Shown here: positions 51,101 to 64,000 of the stretch, in pieces
Layout of the letters: each line of letters opens with the position of its first letter
How positions within the stretch are numbered: the stretch's first letter is position 1
Notes under the pieces: model-generated
What the model saw: only the letters and a program-made list of their open reading frames with translations
Databases searched by the model: none
What the model was told of the DNA's origin: nothing
NCBI RefSeq assembly: GCF_035083965.1
Contig: NC_089736.1
Coordinates: forward strand, 2,061,001 to 2,125,000
DNA length: 64,000 bases
From: Branchiostoma lanceolatum
Taxonomy: Eukaryota; Chordata; Leptocardii; Amphioxiformes; Branchiostomatidae
Direction: 5' to 3'
Translations under genes and position numbers: made by a program

Positions 51101-54100
51101 TGGTTAAGCTACCTAGGTAGCTTTGCACCTGGTCTATAAAAGACAGACACATTGTATCTGTGATCATTCGAGCCCTAACTACTGAGAAAGTCACACACAA
51201 GGCGAAACCTGTCTGGGTTTGAATAAAGTTCTAAACGGGAACTATCCGGCTACAGCCTTTTCTGAAGTTGTGGCGTGAGTGTGTACGGTTAACTCAAGGT
51301 TGTCCACTATTAATTGCCTAATTGTACATACAGTACAGTTTACTCCTATAAGAAGACATTGTGTGACGTTTATGCACCTTTTCCCCTGCCTCAGGACTCA
51401 GCTCCCCTTCAGGCATGGGCGCCCCTGCTCCGAAGTCCATGGCGAAGGTGGGCATTTCCACTGTTGGTAACTCCACCTCTGCTGAGCCCCCACCTGATGA
51501 GTAGGGAATACGGACATGTAGACATTAGAAGTTTAGGTGTGCAAGTTAAACTGTTTTCATACATGGAGGATTAGATACGTAGCTACTAACAGGATGAGGC
51601 ATTGTTCCGGTACAGCTTAAATATGAGTATACCTCAGATATCGCTGCAGTCATGTCGACTGACTCATAATGAACAGAGAAAATCTATTGGTTTCGCTAGA
51701 ATTCACAGATTGAGTGCAGCAAAGCCTCTACAATTGTTGCGCAATAGAATCTGATTGATTATGTTGTATTGTACTGTAAACATTTCTTGTACAGTTGTAA
51801 ACTAGTACTTGTAACCTATTTGAAACCCACCTGTCACTTTTCCCCACATGGATCCGAAGCGATCTCCTAAAGACTTTCGCTTCTCCTGATCCTTCTCCTT
51901 GGCCGGAAGTGGTGGCTTCTTTTGCTTCTTTTTCTTCTTCTTCTTTTTCTTCTCTGGCAGTGGCGGTGGGGCTGCCTCTGCCTCAAGTTCGCCTTCTAGT
52001 CTTGGTGGCTGTATCTCCACTTCCGGTCCACTCACGTCAAGTTCAGGTGGTTGCACATCAACTTCTGTTTTGCCTTTGGCTGAAAATTTTGGCATCGAAA
52101 TAGAGGGCATCTTAATCTCTAAACTAAGTCTCTTTAGGGACGATCTCTTGTCTTCTTTTGGTACTTCTACTTTGGAATCAACCTCTGCCTCTGGTGGCGT
52201 TATGTCCACGGAGGCCTCTGGCGCCTTTGCCTTCGCCTTGAAGGAAGGCATCTTGACCGACGGCATCTTGATTTCTAAGCTACGACGTTTAAGTGATGAT
52301 CTTTTCTCCTCAGCTGGCAAGTCCGCTTCGGCCCCACCCTTGAGTTCTACATCGGGTGGCTCGACCTCCACGGCAGCTTTGGGAGTTTTTCCTTTGCCCT
52401 TGACCTTAAAGCTTGGCATTTTTACAGATGGCATCTTAAGTTCTAAACTTCTTCTCTTCTTGTCTCCTCCTATGTCTACCTTGGGGCCTTCTAGTTCCAC
52501 TTGGCCTGCGTCAGCTTTGATTTGTCTCACTTTTGCTTCTATTTCTTCCAGCTCCGCTTGCACCTTTGGAATGTCTACATCTACAGAAGGGGCTTCTACT
52601 TGGATTTCTGCAGCTTTGCCTTCAACTGAAGGACCTTTTACCTCGCCCTCAACGCCGGCTTCTCCGAATCCTAGTTTAGGCCCCTTTAGCCCAATTTCCG
52701 GCATGGTGATACCGGGGCCCTTGATGTCAAGTCCAGGCAGTGTCCACTCGCCCTCGGGCTGGTCCACCTGGCCCTTGACCTCGACCTTACCTGACGGTAC
52801 CTCTGTTTGAGGGACGTCATCACTCTGCAACAGAAACCCGGGAAGCTTGATGTCGAGAGGTTTTACCTCCGCCTCGCCCTCTACAGAAAGGTCCGCTTCA
52901 GCGGACGGGACTGTCGGCAGCTCCACATCTACTGTGGGGCCCTCCAACTGGGCACCTTCCAGGTCAACATCTGCTTTGCCCTCTACCTTAGGTTTTCCGA
53001 CATCAAGTTTTGGCATTTCGATTTGGGGACCTTTAAGTTCGAACTCAGGAAGTTCAAAGCCGAAAGAGGGACCTTTCCCCTTTCCTTTAAGGTCTGCATC
53101 CGGTCCGGTAACTCTGACGTCACCTTCTACATCAGGTGGTCTTATGTCGCCTTCGACCTTTGGCCCTTCGAAGGAAACGTCCCCCCTAGGGACTTGACCC
53201 TCGGCATCAATGTGACCTCCAGCTTTAGGCGACTTCCATGAGATCTTCGGTACTCTTACGTGATATTCTGTCATTTCAATGTGCGGGCTTCCCAGGTCGA
53301 ACTCAGGAACCCTCCATGACGATCTTTTCTCCTGATCGGGTTTTTCCGCTCCTCCCGCTGGACGTTTCACTTCCGCTTCCGGTGGTGGCAGGATGGGTTG
53401 AACTGTTGGGACATCACCTGACGGGAATTTCACTTCCGCCTCACCTTCAATCTTTCCTTTCTTCCTGGGCAGGGAGGGAAACTTGATCTTAGGACCTTTC
53501 AACTCGACATCTGGAAGCTGCCAGGACTTGCGGTCTCCTTTACCCTTGATGTCGGCTTCAGGAAGATCCCCTTTGATCTCTACTTCACCAGACGGAACAG
53601 TAGGCCCTGAGATGTCTGCTTCACCTGATGGAAGGTCACCTTTAGCTTTAACTTTCCCTTTCTTGCGAGGTAAGGATGGGAATTTTACTTTTGGACCTTT
53701 CAGGTCGAACTCTGGAAGTTGCCATGACTTTCGATCACCTGTGCCCTTTGTCTTTCCTTCAGGTAAGTCATCTTCCACTTGGAGTTTTACATCGCCAGGT
53801 GTAACTTCTGGTCCTTGGATTTCAATTTCAGCAGATGGAATGTCTCCGTGAGGTAACTCCCCTTCCACCTCAACCTGTCCCTCAACTTTGGGCTTCTTTC
53901 CAGTTAAGTCCCAATCCGGCAACGACATTTTCGGTCCCTTTAACTCCCAGTCGGGTAATTTGAAATCTCCCTTGGGCTTCTTACCGTCGATGTCGAGCTC
54001 ACCTTCTGGACCTTCTACATCGATGTCAACTTTGCCTGAAGGAACTTCCACATCTGGGCCCTCGATGTCCACTTTGCCCCGTGGAATTTCTCCTTCGATT

Positions 54101-57100
54101 TCCTGGCCTTCGAAGTCTGCCTCCAGGTCACCTTCAACTTTGGGTCCTTTGCCCTTGATCTTCGGACCCTTCAAGTCCCAGTCAGGCAAGTTGATATTTG
54201 GTCCTTTCAGTTCCCAGTCGGGCAGGCCAAAACCGCCTTTTGGCTTCTTGCCGTCGATGTCAACTTCGCCGGATGGTGGCTCCACTTCAGGTCCTTCGAG
54301 TTTGCCAGATGGTAATTCGCCTTCTAATTCCGGACCTTCTAGTTCGCCTTCTACCTTGGGTTTCTTGCCTTTGAATTTGGGCATCTTGATTTTCGGACCC
54401 TTCAGATGGAACTCAGGTAATTCCCAAGACTTACGGTCGCCTTTGACCTTCAGATCACCCTCGACTCCGGGTGGTGTTATTTCACCTTCCACCTTGCCCT
54501 CAGGAAGTTCGATTTTACCAGATGGCAGCTCTCCTTCGACTTCGGGACCTTCGATCTCCGGCCCTCTAATATCGGCGTCTAGTTCGCCTTCTACCTTTGG
54601 TTTTCTTCCTTTGAATTTTGGGCCCTTGATGTCGATTTCGGGCATTTTGACCTTAGGGCCTTTGAGGTGGAATTCGGGCAACTGCCACGACGACCGCTTG
54701 CCTCCTTCTGGTGGCTGAATGTCCCCTTCGGGAAGTTCGACTTCTGCCTCGGCACCTGGGAATTCTACGTCTGGGCCTTCTAAGTCGGCATCAAATTCAC
54801 CCTCTACGGTAGGTCTTTTGCCTTTGCCCTTCTTATGGGGTAGCGAAGGAAACTTTACTTTCGGACCTCTGATGTCAATGTCGGGCAAACCCCAGGACTT
54901 ACGGTCGCCCTTGCCCTTGATCTTTCCAGATGGTAGCTCGCCTTCGATTTCTCCTTTGGGAACATCAACATCTACGTCGGGGCCTTCGACTTTGCCAGAC
55001 GGAAGATCGCCTTCGAATTCTGGGCCCTCCACATCGACTTCGCCAGAAACCTTTGGCTTCTTGCCCTTGAATTTCGGGCCCTTCAGATTGATTTCGGGCA
55101 TCTTGATTTTCGGTCCTTTTAGTTCCCAGTCCGGAAGTTCCCAGGATGGGCCCTTGCCTTTACCCTCCGGGCCTTCGATATCACCAGATATTGTCCCGTC
55201 CGGACCTTCAACGCCAGGTGGTCTGATCTCAACCTCACCCTCGGCGGGCGGCAGTTCTCCTTCGGGACCTTCAAGGTCGATTTCTCCCTCGACCTTTGGC
55301 CCTTTGCCCCTGAACTTAGGACCTTTGAGCTCCCAGTCTGGTAGTTTGACCTTGGGTCCCTTTAACTCCCAGTCGGGTAATTTGAAACCTCCCTTGGGCT
55401 TCTTACCGTCGATGTCGAGCTCGCCTTCTGGACCTTCTACATCGATGTCAACTTTGCCTGAAGGAACTTCCACATCTGGACCCTCGATGTCCACTTTGCC
55501 CCGTGGAATTTCTCCTTCGATTTCCGGGCCTTCGAAGTCTGCCTCCAGGTCACCTTCAACTTTGGGTCCTTTGCCCTTGATCTTCGGACCCTTCAAGTCC
55601 CAGTCAGGCAAGTTGATTTTTGGCCCTTTCAGTTCCCAGTCGGGCAGGCCAAACCCGCCTTTTGGCTTCTTGCCGTCGATGTCAACTTCGCCGGATGGTG
55701 GCTCCACTTCAGGTCCTTCGAGTTTACCAGATGGTAATTCGCCTTCTATTTCCGGACCTTCTAGTTCGCCTTCTACCTTGGGTTTCTTGCCTTTGAATTT
55801 GGGCATCTTGATTTTCGGACCCTTCAGATGGAACTCAGGTAATTCCCAAGACTTACGGTCGCCTTTGACCTTCAGATCACCCTCGACTCCGGGTGGTGTT
55901 ATTTCACCTTCCACCTTGCCCTCAGGAAGTTCGATTTTACCAGACGGCAGTTCTCCTTCGACTTCGGGACCTTCGATCTCCGGCCCTCTAATATCGGCGT
56001 CTAGTTCGCCTTCTACCTTTGGTTTTCTTCCTTTGAATTTGGGGCCCTTGATGTCGATTTCGGGCATTTTGACCTTAGGGCCTTTGAGGTGGAATTCGGG
56101 TAACTGCCACGACGACCGCTTGCCTCCCTCTGGCGGCATGATGTCCCCTTCGGGAAGTTCGACTTCTGCCTCTGCACCTGGGAATTCTACGTCTGGGCCT
56201 TCTAAGTCGGCATCGATTTCACCCTCTACGGTAGGTCTTTTGCCTTTTACCTTTGAACCCTTCAGCTCCCAGTCTGGTAGTTTGACTTTGGGACCTTTCA
56301 GTTCCCAGTCGGGCATTTTGAATCCACCCTTGGGCTTCTTGCCTTTGATGTCTAGGTCACCAGACGGACCCTCAATTTCCACTTTACCCGAAGGAGGCTC
56401 AACATCAGGTCCTTCGATGTCTACTTCACCATGTGGAAGCTCGCCCTCGATCTCTCCTTCGATTTTGCCTTTGCCCTTCTTGCGGGACAGCGAGGGGAAT
56501 TTCACTTTGGGGCCTTTGAAGTCGATATCGGGCAGACCCCAGGACTTACGGTCGCCCTTGCCCTTGATCTTTCCAGATGGTAGCTCGCCTTCGATTTCTC
56601 CTTTGGGAACATCAACATCTACGTCGGGGCCTTCGACTTTGCCAGACGGAAGATCGCCTTCGAATTCTGGGCCCTCCACATCGACTTCGCCGGAAACCTT
56701 TGGCTTCTTGCCCTTGAATTTCGGGCCCTTCAGATTGATTTCGGGCATCTTGATTTTCGGTCCTTTTAGTTCCCAGTCCGGAAGTTCCCAGGATGGGCCC
56801 TTGCCTTTACCCTCCGGGCCTTCGACATCACCAGATATTGTCCCGTCCGGACCTTCAACGCCAGGTGGTCTGATCTCAACCTCACCCTCGGCGGGCGGCA
56901 GTTCTCCTTCGGGACCTTCAAGGTCGATTTCTCCCTCGACCTTTGGCCCTCTGCCCCTGAACTTAGGACCCTTGAGCTCCCAGTCTGGTAGTTTGACCTT
57001 GGGTCCCTTTAACTCCCAGTCGGGTAATTTGAAACCTCCCTTGGGCTTCTTACCGTCGATGTCGAGCTCGCCTTCTGGACCTTCTACATCGATGTCAACT

Positions 57101-60100
57101 TTGCCTGAAGGAACTTCCACATCTGGACCCTCGATGTCCACTTTGCCCCGTGGAATTTCTCCTTCGATTTCCGGGCCTTCGAAGTCTGCCTCCAGGTCAC
57201 CTTCAACTTTGGGTCCTTTGCCCTTGATCTTCGGACCCTTCAAGTCCCAGTCAGGCAAGTTGATTTTTGGCCCTTTCAGTTCCCAGTCGGGCAGGCCAAA
57301 ACCGCCTTTTGGCTTCTTGCCGTCGATGTCAACTTCGCCGGATGGTGGCTCCACTTCAGGTCCTTCGAGTTTACCAGATGGTAATTCGCCTTCTATTTCC
57401 GGACCTTCTAGTTCGCCTTCTACCTTGGGTTTCTTGCCTTTGAATTTGGGCATCTTGATTTTCGGACCCTTCAGATGGAACTCAGGTAATTCCCAAGACT
57501 TACGGTCGCCTTTGACCTTCAGATCACCCTCGACTCTGGGTGGTGTTATTTCACCTTCCACCTTACCCTCAGGAATTTCGATTTTACCAGACGGCAGTTC
57601 TCCTTCGACTTCGGGACCTTCGATCTCCGGCCCTCTAATATCGGCGTCTAGTTCGCCTTCTACCTTTGGTTTTCTTCCTTTGAATTTGGGGCCCTTGATG
57701 TCGATTTCGGGCATTTTGACCTTAGGGCCTTTGAGGTGGAATTCGGGCAACTGCCACGACGACCGCTTGCCTCCTTCTGGTGGCTGAATGTCCCCTTCGG
57801 GAAGTTCGACTTCTGCCTCGGCACCAGGGAATTCTACGTCTGGGCCATCTAAGTCGGCATCAAATTCACCCTCTACGGTAGGTCTTTTGCCTTTTACCCT
57901 TGAACCCTTTAGCTCCCAATCTGGTAGTTTGACTTTGGGACCTTTCAGTTCCCAGTCGGGCATTTTGAATCCGCCCTTGGGCTTCTTGCCTTTGATGTCT
58001 AGGCCACCAGACGGACCCTCAATTTCCACTTTACCCGAAGGAGGCTCAACATCAGGTCCTTCGATGTCTACTTCACCATGTGGAAGCTCGCCCTCGATCT
58101 CTCCTTCGATTTTGCCTTTGCCCTTCTTGCGGGACAGCGAGGGGAATTTCACTTTGGGACCTTTGAAGTCGATATCGGGCAGACCCCAGGACTTACGGTC
58201 GCCCTTGCCCTTGATCTTTCCAGATGGTAGCTCGCCTTCGATTTCTCCTTTGGGAACATCAACATCTACGTCGGGGCCTTCGACTTTGCCAGACGGAAGA
58301 TCGCCTTCGAATTCTGGGCCCTCCACATCGACTTCGCCGGAAACCTTTGGCTTCTTGCCCTTGAATTTCGGGCCCTTCAGATTGATTTCGGGCATCTTGA
58401 TTTTCGGTCCTTTTAGTTCCCAGTCCGGAAGTTCCCAGGATGGGCCCTTGCCTTTACCCTCCGGGCCTTCGATATCACCAGATATTGTCCCGTCCGGACC
58501 TTCAACGCCAGGTGGTCTGATCTCAACCTCACCCTCGGCGGGCGGCAGTTCTCCTTCGGGACCTTCAAGGTCGATTTCTCCCTCGACCTTTGGCCCTTTG
58601 CCCCTGAACTTAGGACCCTTGAGCTCCCAGTCTGGTAGTTTGACCTTGGGTCCCTTTAACTCCCAGTCGGGTAATTTGAAACCTCCCTTGGGCTTCTTAC
58701 CGTCGATGTCGAGCTCGCCTTCTGGACCTTCTACATCGATGTCAACTTTGCCTGAAGGAACTTCCACATCTGGACCCTCGATGTCCACTTTGCCCCGTGG
58801 AATTTCTCCTTCGATTTCCTGGCCTTCGAAGTCTGCCTCCAGGTCACCTTCAACTTTGGGTCCTTTGCCCTTGATCTTCGGACCCTTCAAGTCCCAGTCA
58901 GGCAAGTTGATTTTTGGCCCTTTCAGTTCCCAGTCGGGCAGGCCAAAACCGCCTTTTGGCTTCTTGCCGTCGATGTCAACTTCGCCGGATGGTGGCTCCA
59001 CTTCAGGTCCTTCGAGTTTACCAGATGGTAATTCGCCTTCTATTTCCGGACCTTCTAGTTCGCCTTCTACCTTGGGTTTCTTGCCTTTGAATTTGGGCAT
59101 CTTGATTTTCGGACCCTTCAGATGGAACTCAGGTAATTCCCAAGACTTACGGTCGCCTTTGACCTTCAGATCACCCTCGGCTCTGGGTGGTGTTATTTCA
59201 CCTTCCACCTTACCCTCAGGAAGTTCGATTTTACCAGACGGCAGTTCTCCTTCGACTTCGGGACCTTCGATCTCCGGCCCTCTAATATCGGCGTCTAGTT
59301 CGCCTTCTACCTTTGGTTTTCTTCCTTTGAATTTGGGGCCCTTGATGTCGATTTCGGGCATTTTGACCTTAGGGCCTTTGAGGTGGAATTCGGGCAACTG
59401 CCACGACGACCGCTTGCCTCCTTCTGGTGGCTGAATGTCCCCTTCGGGAAGTTCGACTTCTGCCTCGGCACCAGGGAATTCTACGTCTGGGCCATCTAAG
59501 TCGGCATCAAATTCACCCTCTACGGTAGGTCTTTTGCCTTTTACCTTTGGACCCTTTAGCTCCCAGTCTGGTAGTTTGACTTTGGGACCTTTCAGTTCCC
59601 AGTCGGGCATTTTGAATCCGCCCTTGGGCTTCTTGCCTTTGATGTCTAGGTCACCAGACGGACCCTCAATTTCAACTTTACCCGAAGGAGGCTCAACATC
59701 AGGTCCTTCGATGTCTACTTCACCATGTGGAAGCTCGCCCTCGATCTCTCCTTCGATTTTGCCTTTGCCCTTCTTGCGGGACAGCGAGGGGAATTTCACT
59801 TTGGGACCTTTGAAGTCGATATCGGGCAGACCCCAGGACTTACGGTCACCCTTGCCCTTGATCTTTCCAGATGGTAGCTCGCCTTCGATTTCTCCTTTGG
59901 GAACATCAACATCTACGTCGGGGCCTTCGACTTTGCCAGACGGAAGATCGCCTTCGAATTCTGGGCCCTCCACATCGACTTCGCCGGAAACCTTTGGCTT
60001 CTTGCCCTTGAATTTCGGGCCCTTCAGATTGATTTCGGGCATCTTGATTTTCGGTCCTTTTAGTTCCCAGTCCGGAAGTTCCCAGGATGGGCCCTTGCCT

Positions 60101-63100
60101 TTACCCTCCGGGCCTTCGATATCACCAGATATTGTCCCGTCCGGACCCTCAACGCCAGGTGGTCTGATCTCAACCTCTCCCTCGGCGGGCGGCAGTTCTC
60201 CTTCGGGACCTTCAAGGTCGATTTCTCCCTCGACCTTTGGCCCTTTGCTCCTGAACTTAGGACCCTTGAGCTCCCAGTCTGGTAGTTTGACCTTGGGTCC
60301 CTTTAACTCCCAGTCGGGTAATTTGAAACCTCCCTTGGGCTTCTTACCGTCGATGTCGAGCTCGCCTTCTGGACCTTCTACATCGATGTCAACTTTGCCT
60401 GAAGGAACTTCCACATCTGGACCCTCGATGTCCACTTTGCCCCGTGGAATTTCTCCTTCGATTTCCGGGCCTTCGAAGTCTGCCTCCAGGTCACCTTCAA
60501 CTTTGGGTCCTTTGCCCTTGATCTTCGGACCCTTCAAGTCCCAGTCAGGCAAGTTGATTTTTGGCCCTTTCAGTTCCCAGTCGGGCAGGCCAAAACCGCC
60601 TTTTGGCTTCTTGCCGTCGATGTCAACTTCGCCGGATGGTGGCTCCACTTCAGGTCCTTCGAGTTTACCAGATGGTAATTCGCCTTCTATTTCCGGACCT
60701 TCTAGTTCGCCTTCTACCTTGGGTTTCTTGCCTTTGAATTTGGGCATCTTGATTTTCGGACCCTTCAGATGGAACTCAGGTAATTCCCAAGACTTACGGT
60801 CGCCTTTGACCTTCAGATCACCCTCGACTCCGGGTGGTGTTATTTCACCTCCCACCTTGCCCTCAGGAAGTTCTATTTTACCAGATGGCAGTTCTCCTTC
60901 GACTTCGGGACCTTCGATCTCCGGCCCTCTAATATCGGCGTCTAGTTCGCCTTCTACCTTTGGTTTTCTTCCTTTGAATTTGGGGCCCTTGATGTCGATT
61001 TCGGGCATTTTGACCTTAGGGCCTTTGAGGTGGAATTCGGGTAACTGCCACGACGACCGCTTGCCTCCCTCTGGCGGCATGATGTCCCCTTCGGGAAGTT
61101 CGACTTCTGCCTCGGCACCTGGGAATTCTACGTCTGGGCCTTCTAAGTCGGCATCGATTTCACCCTCTACGGTAGGTCTTTTGCCTTTTACCTTTGGACC
61201 CTTCAGCTCCCAGTCTGGTAGTTTGACTTTGGGACCTTTCAGTTCCCAGTCGGGCATTTTGAATCCACCCTTGGGCTTCTTGCCTTTGATGTCTAGGTCA
61301 CCAGACGGACCCTCAATTTCCACTTTACCCGAAGGAGGCTCAACATCAGGTCCTTCGATGTCTACTTCACCATGTGGAAGCTCGCCCTCGATCTCTCCTT
61401 CGATTTTGCCTTTGCCCTTCTTGCGGGACAGCGAGGGGAATTTCACTTTGGGACCTTTGAAGTCGATATCGGGCAGACCCCAGGACTTACGGTCACCCTT
61501 GCCCTTGATCTTTCCAGATGGTAGTTCGCCTTCGATTTCTCCTTTGGGAACATCAACATCTACGTCGGGGCCTTCGACTTTGCCAGACGGAAGATCGCCT
61601 TCGAATTCTGGGCCCTCCACATCGACTTCGCCGGAAACCTTTGGCTTCTTGCCCTTGAATTTCGGGCCCTTCAGATTGATTTCGGGCATCTTGATTTTCG
61701 GTCCTTTTAGTTCCCAGTCCGGAAGTTCCCAGGATGGGCCCTTGCCTTTACCCTCCGGGCCTTCGATATCACCAGATATTGTCCCGTCCGGACCTTCAAC
61801 GCCAGGTGGTCTGATCTCAACCTCACCCTCGGCGGGCGGCAGTTCTCCTTCGGGACCTTCAAGGTCGATTTCTCCCTCGACCTTTGGCCCTTTGCCCCTG
61901 AACTTAGGACCTTTGAGCTCCCAGTCTGGTAGTTTGACCTTGGGTCCCTTTAACTCCCAGTCGGGTAATTTGAAACCTCCCTTGGGCTTCTTACCGTCGA
62001 TGTCGAGCTCGCCTTCTGGACCTTCTACATCGATGTCAACTTTGCCTGAAGGAACTTCCACATCTGGACCCTCGATGTCCACTTTACCCCGTGGAATTTC
62101 TCCTTCGATTTCGGGACCTTCGAAGTCTGCCTCCAGGTCACCTTCAACTTTGGGTCCTTTGCCCTTGATCTTCGGACCCTTCAAGTCCCAGTCAGGCAAG
62201 TTGATTTTTGGTCCTTTTAGTTCCCAGTCGGGCAGGCCAAACCCGCCTTTTGGCTTCTTGCCGTCGATGTCAACTTCGCCGGATGGTGGCTCCACTTCAG
62301 GTCCTTCGAGTTTACCAGATGGTAATTCGCCTTCTATTTCCGGACCTTCTAGTTCGCCTTCTACCTTGGGTTTCTTGCCTTTGAATTTGGGCATCTTGAT
62401 TTTCGGACCCTTCAGATGGAACTCAGGTAATTCCCAAGACTTACGGTCGCCTTTGACCTTCAGATCACCCTCGACCCCGGGTGGTGTTATTTCACCTTCC
62501 ACCTTGCCCTCAGGAAGTTCGATTTTACCAGATGGCAGTTCTCCTTCGACTTCGGGACCTTTGATCTCCGGCCCTCTAATATCGGCGTCTAGTTCACCTT
62601 CTACCTTTGGTTTTCTTCCTTTGAATTTGGGGCCCTTGATGTCGATTTCGGGCATTTTGACCTTAGGGCCTTTGAGGTGGAATTCGGGCAACTGCCACGA
62701 CGACCGCTTGCCTCCTTCTGGTGGCTGGATGTCTCCTTCGGGAAGTTCGACTTCTGCCTCGGCACCTGGGAATTCTACGTCAGGGCCATCTAAGTCAGCA
62801 TCGATCTCACCCTCTACGGTAGGTCTTTTGCCTCTTACCTTTGGACCCTTCAGCTCCCAGTCTGGTAGTTTGACTTTGGGACCTTTCAGTTCCCAGTCGG
62901 GCATTTTGAATCCACCCTTGGGCTTCTTGCCTTTGATGTCTAGGTCACCAGACGGACCCTCAATTTCCACTTTACCCGAAGGAGGCTCAACATCAGGTCC
63001 TTCGATGTCTACTTCACCATGTGGAAGCTCGCCCTCGATCTCTCCTTCGATTTTGCCTTTGCCCTTCTTGCGGGACAGCGAGGGGAATTTCACTTTGGGA

Positions 63101-64000
63101 CCTTTGAAGTCGATATCGGGCAGACCCCAGGACTTACGGTCACCCTTGCCCTTGGTCTTTCCAGATGGTAGCTCGCCTTCGATTTCTCCTTTGGGAACAT
63201 CTACGTCGGGGCCTTCGACTTTGCCAGACGGAAGGTCGCCTTCGAATTCTGGGCCCTCCACATCGACTTCGCCGGAAACCTTTGGCTTCTTGCCCTTGAA
63301 TTTCGGGCCCTTCAGATTGATTTCGGGCATCTTGATTTTCGGTCCTTTTAGTTCCCAGTCCGGAAGTTCCCAGGATGGGCCCTTGCCTTTACCCTCCGGG
63401 CCTTCGATATCACCAGATATTGTCCCGTCCGGACCTTCAACGCCAGGTGGTCTGATCTCAACCTCACCCTCGGCGGGCGGCAGTTCTCCTTCGGGACCTT
63501 CAAGGTCGATTTCTCCCTCGACCTTTGGCCCTTTGCCCCTGAACTTAGGACCTTTGAGCTCCCAGTCTGGTAGTTTGACCTTGGGTCCCTTTAACTCCCA
63601 GTCGGGTAATTTGAAACCTCCCTTGGGCTTCTTACCGTCGATGTCGAGCTCGCCTTCTGGACCTTCTACATCGATGTCAACTTTGCCTGAAGGAACTTCA
63701 ACATCTGGACCCTCGATGTCCACTTTGCCCCGTGGAATTTCTCCTTCGATTTCGGGACCTTCGAAGTCTGCCTCCAGGTCACCTTCAACTTTGGGTCCTT
63801 TGCCCTTGATCTTCGGACCCTTCAAGTCCCAGTCAGGCAAGTTGATTTTTGGTCCTTTTAGTTCCCAGTCGGGCAGGCCAAACCCGCCTTTTGGCTTCTT
63901 GCCGTCGATGTCAACTTCGCCGGATGGTGGCTCCACTTCAGGTCCTTCGAGTTTACCAGATGGTAATTCGCCTTCTATTTCCGGACCTTCTAGTTCGCCT
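48200..64000 (-). CDS. AHNAK-like giant repeat protein, C-terminal part (5' end outside window)
   Basis: The repeats (ELKGPKxKxP, PKFKGKKPKVEGE, VDIEGPDVE) match the style of AHNAK/desmoyokin, a giant scaffold at membrane and cytoskeleton. Exons: 51831 to beyond 64000 (one open exon of over 12.1 kb), then 51378-51493, 50812-50911, 50342-50490, 49673-49804, 48200-49381. All join in phase and end at TAG 48200-48202. The order from the 5' side is: 549-aa repeats (64000 to ~53870); degenerate repeats; three KR(R/L)SLE(L/I)KMPS blocks; a lysine run before PPLPAKEKDQ; MPTFAMDFGAG; ELTEDDIAKGE; an Ala/Glu/Lys-rich region; and a tail with GRGRGRGRGG and Gln/Pro runs. I found no transmembrane segment. 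The small exons might be a separate gene: exon 50812-50911 has an ATG three bases after its acceptor. The vertebrate orthologue is not certain. Confidence 0.8.
49876..50096. repeat. 17-bp minisatellite, about 13 units, in an intron of the AHNAK-like gene
   Basis: Units of type CAGACGTTGCTATGGGG, with variants such as CAGACTTTTATATGGGG and CAGACGTTTCTGTGGGA, run head to tail at a constant 17-bp period over 221 bp. Confidence 0.85.
51060..51250 (+). repeat. Possible retroelement terminal-repeat fragment
   Basis: TATAAAAG at about 51136, then ACTACTGAGAAAGTCACACA, CAAGGCGAAACCTGTC and GAATAAAG. This order (TATA, stem, GAAAC, AATAAA) is typical of LTR or Penelope terminal repeats. No matching second copy was seen in the intron. 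Confidence 0.3.
53870..64000 (-). repeat. Higher-order coding repeat, 1647-bp (549-aa) units
   Basis: A fixed point (the CTGG of the GGKRSS codon block) recurs at 54708, 56130, 57777, 59424, 61071 and 62718. The intervals are 1422, 1647, 1647, 1647 and 1647 bp. Units differ by eye at only scattered bases. The short one lacks 225 bp (75 codons) in frame. The array continues past the right edge. Confidence 0.95.

Noticed and set aside
54719..59434. Plus-strand open frames of 1022 and 548 codons opposite the AHNAK-like repeats
   Set aside because: They are antisense shadows. The Ser/Pro/Gly-rich translation follows from the Lys/Glu/Gly/Pro codons of the sense strand, and the ends recur with the 1647-bp unit.

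Overview
The window is animal nuclear DNA: split genes with GT-AG introns, no operons, and many short inverted-repeat transposons and tRNA-derived SINEs. The single-copy genes are bilaterian housekeeping genes, and the family content (RAB3GAP1, DNAJB11, AAMP, BCDIN3D, an AHNAK-like giant repeat protein, a C2H2 zinc-finger gene, a FAXC-like gene) fits an invertebrate deuterostome. Amphioxus (Branchiostoma) is my best guess. That is an inference from gene content and repeat style, not something proved here.

Layout. 1-1053 (+): 3' end of a FAXC-like gene with an in-frame stop inside the conserved domain and a Penelope-like foldback element in its intron. 1054-4521: transposon-rich spacer. 4522-12573 (+): a complete 9-exon DNAJB11 (ER co-chaperone ERdj3) gene carrying two alternative versions of exon 4. 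12574-15108: spacer with a perfect 278-bp palindrome. 15109-16335 (-): ten-finger C2H2 protein. 16336-20004: spacer with a decayed Tc1/mariner element. 20387-34312 (-): complete 24-exon RAB3GAP1, whose last coding segment is repeated four more times just downstream. 34368-36942 (+): complete 4-exon BCDIN3D, divergent from RAB3GAP1 with 55 bp between start codons, and carrying an in-frame 39-bp minisatellite. 37667-44814 (+): complete 10-exon AAMP (WD40), with ten extra copies of the exon 7 acceptor in front of that exon. 44815-48199: spacer with SINE and MITE debris. 48200-64000 (-): 3' part of an AHNAK-like gene. One coding exon of more than 12 kb holds near-identical 549-aa units (1647 bp), and five small C-terminal exons follow. 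The gene runs off the right edge.

Functionally these are unrelated neighbours: ER protein folding, Rab3/Rab18 regulation, RNA 5'-phosphate methylation, a WD40 scaffold and a giant cytoskeletal-type repeat protein. Only RAB3GAP1/BCDIN3D appear to share a promoter.

The most striking theme is tandem amplification centred on exon edges: the DNAJB11 exon 4/5 duplication, the RAB3GAP1 stop-codon repeats, the RAB3GAP1 exon 12 acceptor repeats, the BCDIN3D coding minisatellite, the AAMP exon 7 acceptor array and the AHNAK-like higher-order repeat. All exon coordinates were set by hand from splice-site consensus, protein-family similarity and phase bookkeeping. The exon sets of the three complete multi-exon genes sum to multiples of three.
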